From assembly GCA_009885995.1 (NCBI GenBank), contig VFJQ01000093.1, positions 1 through 64,000 of the forward strand: 64,000 bases of DNA, in the 5' to 3' direction. The notes beneath the pieces were generated by a model. It ran no database searches. It was not told the origin of the DNA and saw only the letters and a list, made by a program, of their open reading frames with translations. This document shows, piece after piece, positions 40,597 to 47,200 of the stretch; the first letter of the stretch is position 1, and every line of letters starts with the position of its first letter. This DNA comes from Verrucomicrobiota bacterium. GTDB lineage: Bacteria > Verrucomicrobiota > Verrucomicrobiia > Chthoniobacterales > Chthoniobacteraceae. The position numbers were made by a program, and so were the translations under genes.

Positions 40597-42014
40597 CTCG
40601 CGGCGGCGCGGGCTTCACTCCACGCGGTGCTCGCGGTGGGGGTGAACTCCCGCAGCGTCTCGCTGGCGCGGATGACTTCGCGCGCGTCGGCGAGGGTGGC
40701 GATCTCGCCGCGGGCGCGGAGTTGCATGAGGAGGTTGCCGAGGACGGTGGCTTCGACGGGGCCGGCGATGACGGGGCGCGCGCAGGCGTCGGCGGTGAAT
40801 TGGTTGAGCAGGTCATTGCGCGAGCCGCCACCGACGATGTGGATCGCCTCGGCGCGCGTGCCGGTGATCGTGTCGATGGAGTCGAGCACCTGCGCGTATT
40901 TGAGGGCGAGGCTTTCGAGCGCGCAGCGGATGACGGCGGCGTCGGTGTCGGGCACGGGCTGGTTCGTCTCGCGGCAGAAATCGCGGATGGCCTCGGGCAT
41001 CGACGGGGGATTGAGGAAGCGCGCGTCGTCGGGATCGACGAGGCTGCGCAGCGCGGGGGCTTCGGCGGCGAGGCGGACGAGTTCGGCGTAGTCGTATTCG
41101 CGGGTGAAGGCGCGGCGGCATTGCTGCACGAGCCAGAGGCCCATGATGTTTTTCAGCAGCCGCACGGTGCCATCGACGCCGCCTTCGTTGGTGAGGTTCG
41201 CTGCGAGCGCGGCGTCGGTGAGGATGGGCGAGGGGAGTTCGACGCCGAGCAGCGACCACGTGCCGGAGCTGAGATACGCGCAGCGCTCGCGCATCGGCAC
41301 GGCGACGACGGCGGAGCCGGTGTCGTGCGTCGCGGGGGCGATGACGGGGATGCCGTGGTAAGCGCCGAGTTTCGTGCCGGGTGCGACGATCTGCGGGAAG
41401 ACGCGCGTGGGCAGACCGAACCGCGCGAGCATTCCGTGCGACCAGTCGCGCGTGACGGGATGCACGCATTGCGTCGTCGTCGCGTTGGTGAACTCGCACG
41501 CGCGCTCGCCGGTGAGGCACCAGTTGAAGAAGTCCGGGATGGTGAGGAATGTCTCCGCGGCGTCGAACAGCTCCGGGCTCTGCTCCGCGATGGCGAGGAG
41601 CTGGTAGAGCGTGTTGATGCCCATGAACTGGATGCCCGTCTGCGCGAAGATCTCCTCGCGCGGCACCTTCGCGAACGCGCGCTCCATCACGCCGTGCGTG
41701 CGCGAGTCGCGATACGTGCAGGGCAGGCCGAGCAGTTCGCCGCTGTGCGAGAGGAGCACGAAATCCACGCCCCACGTATCGACGCCGATGGAAGCGATGG
41801 ACTTGCCGTAGCGCTTCTCCGCGAGCGCGAGGCCATTCTGGATTTCCTGCCAGAGCCGCAGCACGTCCCAGCGCAGCGAGCCGCGCATCTCGATGCCGCC
41901 ATTTGGGAAGCGATGCACTTCCTCCAACCGCAGGTGCTTCCCGTCCCACAGGCCGGCGGCCACGCGGCCGCTTTCCGCGCCGAGGTCGATGCCGAGGATG
42001 ACTTGTATGGACAT
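40572..42014 (-). CDS. rhaB: Rhamnulokinase (FGGY family)
   Basis: The 480-aa carbohydrate kinase starts at MSIQVILGIDLGAESGR. The phosphate-binding loop GIDLGAESGRVAAG, the GVDTWGVDFVLL segment, HDTGSAVVAVP and YLSSGTWSLLGVELPSP match rhamnulokinase, which phosphorylates L-rhamnulose at C1. The last residues (WLTPPPA) and the stop are encoded within a palindromic element, so the original C-terminus may have been replaced. No rhamnose isomerase or aldolase lies in the window. Confidence 0.88.
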   Translation of the reverse strand: MSIQVILGIDLGAESGRVAAGLWDGKHLRLEEVHRFPNGGIEMRGSLRWDVLRLWQEIQNGLALAEKRYGKSIASIGVDTWGVDFVLLSHSGELLGLPCTYRDSRTHGVMERAFAKVPREEIFAQTGIQFMGINTLYQLLAIAEQSPELFDAAETFLTIPDFFNWCLTGERACEFTNATTTQCVHPVTRDWSHGMLARFGLPTRVFPQIVAPGTKLGAYHGIPVIAPATHDTGSAVVAVPMRERCAYLSSGTWSLLGVELPSPILTDAALAANLTNEGGVDGTVRLLKNIMGLWLVQQCRRAFTREYDYAELVRLAAEAPALRSLVDPDDARFLNPPSMPEAIRDFCRETNQPVPDTDAAVIRCALESLALKYAQVLDSIDTITGTRAEAIHIVGGGSRNDLLNQFTADACARPVIAGPVEATVLGNLLMQLRARGEIATLADAREVIRASETLREFTPTASTAWSEARAAARWLTPPPA

Positions 42015-42050
42015 GGCTGCTGTGTCTGAGATTCCGCGTCCAAATTGCAA

Positions 42051-42214
42051 GTCATCCTGAGCGGAGCGCCGCGCGGGCGAAGGCGGGGCGGTGCGCAGTC
42101 GAAGGACCCCGTGATCAGTCGTGCGACTCCCGCATCGAGAGCCCCTCGGCGTTCCACGGGGTCCTTCGACTGCGCGCCTTTCGCTGCGCGAAGCGGCGCT
42201 TCGCTCAGGATGAC
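42051..42214. repeat. TCATCCTGAG-family palindromic repeat, copy b (164 bp)
   Basis: It starts GTCATCCTGAGCGGAGCG and ends CGCTCAGGATGAC, with inner arms around GTCGAAGGACCCCG and CGGGGTCCTTCGAC. It fills most of the 283-bp divergent gap between rhaB and the aldo/keto reductase, the rest of which shows no clear promoter. Confidence 0.9.
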
Positions 42215-42296
42215 CCGTATGGGGAGCAACGCGTGCGCAGTCTTGCGCAAAATCGGTGTTTCACCCCGCGCCTCCCGCGCGTAAATCAGCGCCCCT

Positions 42297-43445
42297 ATGA
42301 ATCTCACCCGCACCGCTTTCGGCACCTGGAATGGGGGCCGCTTCATGCACTTCGGCACTCCGATCGAGGAAGGCCACTTCGCCGAACTCATCCGCCGCGC
42401 CTACGAAAAGGGCATCCGCACCTTCATGACCGCCGACGCCTACGGCAGCGGTGCCGCGGACGAAGCGCTCGGCGCCGCGCTCGCCGGTGTGCCGCGCGAG
42501 AGCTACTGCCTCGTCGGGATGATCGGTCACGATTTCTACGCCGGGCTGCGCGACGGGCAGAAGGGCTTCCCGCGCTTCACCGACCCGCGCTACCGCCAGT
42601 CGCGCGACTTCGCCGACTACGTGCGCATGGCCACCGACAAGGCGCTCGCCCGCTGCCGCACCGATCACTTCGACTGCCTGATGCTGCACAACCCCGACTC
42701 CATCGGCTACTCCAGCGACGCCGTGTGGACCGCGATGCAGCGCATGCAGGATGAAAAGATGACCGACCTGCTCGGCGTCGCGCCGGGACCGGCGAATGGT
42801 TTCACGCTCGATCTCATCCTGTGCTTCGAGCGCTTCGCCGCGCTGCTCGACTGGGCCATGATCATCCTCAATCCCCTCGAGCCGTGGCCCGGTGGCCTCG
42901 CGCTCGCGGCGGCGGAGAAGGCGAAGATCGATCTCATCACTCGCGTCGTCGATCACGGCGGGCTCTTTCACGACGACGTGAAGCCGGGGCACGTGTTTGG
43001 CGAGAGGGATCACCGCACCTTCCGCCCCGCGGGCTGGGTGGAAGCGGGGAGCGCGAAGGTGGAGCAGATGCGCCACATCGCCGAGCGGCACAGCATCACG
43101 CTGCTCCAGCTCGCGTGCCTGTGGAACCTCGCGCACACGCCGGTGAAGTCGGTCGTGCCCACGCTCATCCAGGAAGTCGGCGCCGCCGCCAAGCCGATCG
43201 AGGCGAAGCTCGACGAACTCGCCGCGCTCCCGCCGCTCGCGCTCAGCGCGGAGGAAGTCGAGATCATCACCGCCATCGGCAACAACAAGGGCTGCATGGC
43301 GCTCAAGGGCGGCAGCCCCGAGCACGCCGGCGACGCGCTGCCCGACCGCTGGGCGCTCACCGACGATCTGCGCGACGTGGCGCAGCGCTGGAAGATCGTG
43401 CCCGAGGCCGACCTCGTCTGCACGCACACGCCCGCGGCGGCGTAG
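42297..43445 (+). CDS. Aldo/keto reductase family protein
   Basis: The 382-aa product resembles aldo/keto reductases: FGTWNGGRFMHFG at the start, FMTADAYGSGAADEALGAAL with the Asp and Tyr of the active site, and DHFDCLMLHNPDS. The C-terminal LLQLACLWNLAHTPVKSVVP is the family's cofactor region. It probably reduces a carbonyl of a sugar or related compound with NAD(P)H. Palindromic repeats of one family flank it on both sides. Confidence 0.82.
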   Translation: MNLTRTAFGTWNGGRFMHFGTPIEEGHFAELIRRAYEKGIRTFMTADAYGSGAADEALGAALAGVPRESYCLVGMIGHDFYAGLRDGQKGFPRFTDPRYRQSRDFADYVRMATDKALARCRTDHFDCLMLHNPDSIGYSSDAVWTAMQRMQDEKMTDLLGVAPGPANGFTLDLILCFERFAALLDWAMIILNPLEPWPGGLALAAAEKAKIDLITRVVDHGGLFHDDVKPGHVFGERDHRTFRPAGWVEAGSAKVEQMRHIAERHSITLLQLACLWNLAHTPVKSVVPTLIQEVGAAAKPIEAKLDELAALPPLALSAEEVEIITAIGNNKGCMALKGGSPEHAGDALPDRWALTDDLRDVAQRWKIVPEADLVCTHTPAAA

Positions 43446-43467
43446 CGGAACCAAGCCTCTCCTCGCG

Positions 43468-43597
43468 GTCATCCTGAGCGGAGCGCCGCCAGGCGCGAAG
43501 TCGAAGGACCCCGTGATGCCACGAGGACTCCCGCATTGAGAGCCGCACGGACCTTCTACGGGGTCCTTCGACTCCGCTTCGCTCCGCTCAGGATGAC
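43468..43597. repeat. TCATCCTGAG-family palindromic repeat, copy c (130 bp)
   Basis: It starts GTCATCCTGAGCGG and ends CGCTCAGGATGAC, with the same inner arms (GTCGAAGGACCCCG, CGGGGTCCTTCGAC). It is about 35 bp shorter than copies a and b, the loss lying between outer and inner arms. It begins about 22 bp after the aldo/keto reductase stop. Confidence 0.9.
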
Positions 43598-43656
43598 CGC
43601 GAGTGGGAGTGAAGCTCCTCTCGACAACTTTTCCTCCGCCCGCCAACTTCGCCGCC

Positions 43657-43947
43657 ATGTGGCACGGCATCACCCGGCGAGCATTCGTCTTTCTCAGCCT
43701 CGGCTCTGCGATCGCGTGGGCACTGGAGCGCACGCCCGTCGTCTCCTCCAGCATCGCGAGCGTCGGTTACGATGCGGCGGCGCGGGCGCTGGAGATCGAG
43801 TTCCGCAACGGCGGCCTCTACCGCTACCGCGCCGTGCCGCGCGAGGTCTTCGACGGGCTGATCAGCGCGGCGTCGAAGGGCCGCTTCTTCATCGAGCGCA
43901 TCCGGGGGAAGTTCGAGTTCGAGCGCGTGCCGGAGGGGAAGCCGTGA
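43657..43947 (+). CDS. KTSC-domain protein
   Basis: The 96-aa product has an N-terminal hydrophobic segment (AFVFLSLGSAIAWA) and a KTSC domain: VVSSSIASVGYDAAARALEI, FRNGGLYRYRAVP and SAASKGRFFIERIRG. KTSC domains are small folds of unclear role, some linked to nucleic-acid enzymes. Here it is probably exported or membrane anchored. Its stop overlaps the next start (GTGA). Confidence 0.78.
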   Translation: MWHGITRRAFVFLSLGSAIAWALERTPVVSSSIASVGYDAAARALEIEFRNGGLYRYRAVPREVFDGLISAASKGRFFIERIRGKFEFERVPEGKP

Positions 43948-44069
43948 AGCTGACGCCTGAGGAGATCCTCATCGTCGTCTTCATCCTGCTCGCCCTCGTG
44001 GTGGGCAGCGTGGTGAAGCACTACCGCCATCGCGGTGCGCCGCCGGCCGTGGAAGCGGGGGCGCGTTAG
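43944..44069 (+). CDS. Small single-pass membrane protein (41 aa)
   Basis: A GTG at 43944 overlaps the KTSC stop (GTGA) and opens a 41-codon frame. The product has one transmembrane segment (ILIVVFILLALVVGSVV) followed by a basic K-H-Y-R-H-R stretch, suggesting a positive cytoplasmic side. Translational coupling makes it likely to be real. Its function is unknown. Confidence 0.65.
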   Translation: MKLTPEEILIVVFILLALVVGSVVKHYRHRGAPPAVEAGAR

Positions 44070-44090
44070 CGGCGGGGAGGGCTTTGATTT

Positions 44091-44206
44091 ACCACCAAGG
44101 CACCAAGGCACCAAGGGCCGAAGGGGCACTGCGTGAGAAGCCCGGTGCGATCGATTTTGAACCTCCCCTTCGACTGTTCCCTTTGGTGCCTTGGTGCCTT
44201 GGTGGT
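44091..44206. repeat. Palindromic element with 24-bp perfect arms
   Basis: The left arm ACCACCAAGGCACCAAGGCA and on, 44091-44114, is the exact reverse complement of 44183-44206. Each arm itself contains tandem GGCACCAA units. It fills half of the 213-bp gap before the giant gene and could also act as a strong hairpin in RNA. Confidence 0.9.
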
Positions 44207-44250
44207 TACCCACCGCGCCGTCACCCGGAGCGGCCGCAAAAATCTCCTCG

Positions 44251-44279
44251 CCTTTACCGCGTCGCGCGATTGGTAAAGG
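44251..44279 (+). promoter_or_regulatory. Leader hairpin that holds the Shine-Dalgarno of the giant gene
   Basis: CCTTTACC (44251-44258) pairs perfectly with GGTAAAGG (44272-44279) around a 13-nt loop. The second arm carries the AAAGGA ribosome-binding site (44275-44280), 2 nt before ATG 44283. The site would be hidden when the hairpin forms, so translation could be controlled. Confidence 0.5.
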
Positions 44280-44282
44280 ACC

Positions 44283-47200
44283 ATGCCTTCCGCCCTGCGC
44301 ATCCTCCTCGTCCTCACTCTCCTCGCCGCCGTTGGTGGAAGCGACGCCCTCGTCGCTTCGGCTGCCGCGCAAAGCGGCGAGGGCGCCGCTTCCACCTTCG
44401 AGATCAAGGACGGCGACCGCGTGCTGCTCCTCGGCGACACGCTCCTCGAGCGGGAGAATAGCTACGGCTACCTCGAGCTGCGGATGCACGAGCAGTTCCC
44501 CGACCGGAAGTTCAGCGTGCGCAATCTCTCGTGGGCCGGCGAGACCCCGCGCGGCATCTCCCGCGCCAGCTTCGATCCGCCGGAGAAAGGCTTCGAGCGG
44601 CTCAAGGAGCAGATCGCGCTGGTGAAGCCGACCGTCGTCTTCCTCGGCTTCGGCATGGCCGCGAGCCTCCAGGAGATGACGGACCGCGCCAAGGACTGGA
44701 CCCTCAACCCCGACCCGGCGCGGTATGGCGCGGAGCCGATGAGCGCGGGGCGGTTTAAGCGGGAGTTGGGGGAGCTGATGAATGCGATTCAGGAGTCAGG
44801 GGGCAGGGGGCAGGAGGCAGGAAAGACTCCCGCAGCGAACCTGACACCTGACTCCCGACCCCTGACTCCTGCGTCCGTCCGCTTCGTCCTGCTCTCGCCG
44901 ATCCGGCACGAAGACCTGCGCGCCACCCGCCCCGGCCTGCCCGACCCGGCCGCGCACAATGCGCTGCTCGTGCAATATAGTAAGGCCATCGAGGAGCTGG
45001 CGAAGGAGAGGGGGGGGCGGTTCGTAAGCCTGTTCGATGCACAGTTCACGGTGGCCTCGTCGGCTGGCACGTCACGGGAGCAGCTTACCGATAACGGCAT
45101 CCTCCCCAACCAATCGGGCTCCGAAAATGTGGCCGCCGCAGTTGGAAACGCCGTCGGTTGGGGCCTCCCGAAGAAGAACAGCTTGGAGACGCAGATCGGC
45201 ACGGCAGCTCACGCTTTCAATTATCCCGTGATGGAGGCCGCCATCCTCCGCAAGAACGCCCTCTGGTTCCACCGCACCCGGCCGGCGAACGAGACCTACC
45301 TCACCGGCTTCCGCAAACACGAGCAGGGGCAGAACGCCAAGGAGATCCCCGAGTTCGACCCGCTGGTCGAGCAGGCCGACGCCGAGATCGACCGCCTGAA
45401 GCGGGCCGGGGCCAGCGGGGGGCCGAAGAAGAGCGCCGGGGCCGCCCCGGACGCCAACAGAAGCGCCCTTCCTGAGAAATCGGCATCCCCCTCCCAAAAT
45501 GGGGGCACCCCCATCGCGGATGGGGGCGGGAAAATCGCAAAAGGGGGCACCCCCGTCCAAAAAGGGGGAACCCCCGCTGCCGAAGGGGGCGCCCCCATTG
45601 TGAATTCCGGTGCCCCCATCCAAAAAGGGGGGGCCGACTTTCAAAAAGGGGGAGTCCCCGTCGCCAATGGGGGCACCCCCATTGCCAGTTCCGCCGCCCC
45701 CATTCAGGCTGGGGGAGCCCCCGTTCCGAAGGATTCCGCCCCCATCGAGAAAGGGGGCGCCGGTTCGGCCGCGCCGGACCTTCCCGTTCCGCAGTTCGAC
45801 CTCGGCGAGAACCTCGAAATCACCCTCTGGGCCGAGAACCCCCTCCTCGTGAAGCCGACCCAGATGAACTGGGACGCCCTCGGCCGCCTCTGGGTCTGCG
45901 GCACCGCCCACTACCCCCAGATCGCCCCCGGCGAGATCGAGAAGGACCAGATTTTCATCCTCGAAGACACGGACCGGGACGGGAAGGCGGACAAATCGAC
46001 GGTGTTTGCGGGCGGGATGCTGCTGCCGACGTGCATCGTGCCGGACCTTGTAGCCACGGCCCTCCGGGCCGTGTCCCCCGATGTGGATACTGCCCCCGCG
46101 CGCCCCAGAGGGGCGCGGCTACAGAGCGCCTGCTACGTCGGCGCCAGCACCGAGATGCTCCACTTCGCCGATACCGATGGAGACGGCCTCGCCGATGAGA
46201 AACGCATCGTCTTCACCGGCTTCGGCACCGAGGACACGCATCACAACGTCCACACCCTGAAGTGGGGCCCGGACGGGCGGCTTTACTTCGACCAATCCAT
46301 CTACACCCACACCCACCTCGAGACGCCCTACGGCATGGTGCGGCTCAATGCGGGCGGCGTCTTCGCCTACGATCCGCGCACCGAGCGCGTGGAGGTCTTT
46401 TGCAAGGGGCTCTGGAATCCGTGGGGGCACGTCATCGACCGCAACGGCCAGCACTTCCTCACCGATGGCGCCGGGCGCGACGGCATCGCGTGGGCCTTCC
46501 CCGGCGCGGTCTTCGCCCCGAGCGAAGGCGCGCGGCAGACCATGCCGCTGATCAGCCCCGGCACGTATCCGAAGTTCGCCGGCCTCGAGCTGATCCACAG
46601 CCCGCACTTCCCCGACGACTGGCAGGGCACGGCGGTCACGTGCGACTTCCGCGCGCATCGGATCGTCCGTTTCGCCATCAAGGATCTTAACGCAGAGGGC
46701 GCAAAGGGCACAGAGGAACGCAGAGAAGGGACTGATGCAAAAACCTCTGCGCTCTCCGCGAACTCTGCGGCCTCTGCGTTAAAAAAGAGCGGCTTCGTGA
46801 CGGCGGACCTGCCCGACGTGGCCCGCACCGCGGACATCGCCTTCCGCCCCATCGACGTGAAGCTCGGCCCCGACGGCGCGCTCTACATCGCCGACTGGAC
46901 CAACCCGGTGATCAACCACGGCGAAGTCGATTTCCGCGACCCGCGCCGGGATAAGACGCATGGGCGGATTTGGAGGATTACTTACAAGGGGAGGGAGACG
47001 GTGAAGTGGGAGGCGATGGCGGGGAAGAAGAACGAGGAGCTGGTCGGGAAGCTGCGCGCCGATAGTCATTGGGAGAGTGAGCAGGCGAGCCGTGTATTGT
47101 TGTCACGAGCGGCTGCGGACGAAGTTCGTGCAGCCTCGCCGTCGCCGGAATTGAAGCCGGGTGAAGCCGCTGGGCGTCCGCGTTCTGTCTTCCACGAACT

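Noticed and set aside
45498-45761. Possible CRISPR array
   Set aside because: Units are 21 bp, contiguous and in frame, with no spacers and no cas genes; this is a coding tandem repeat.
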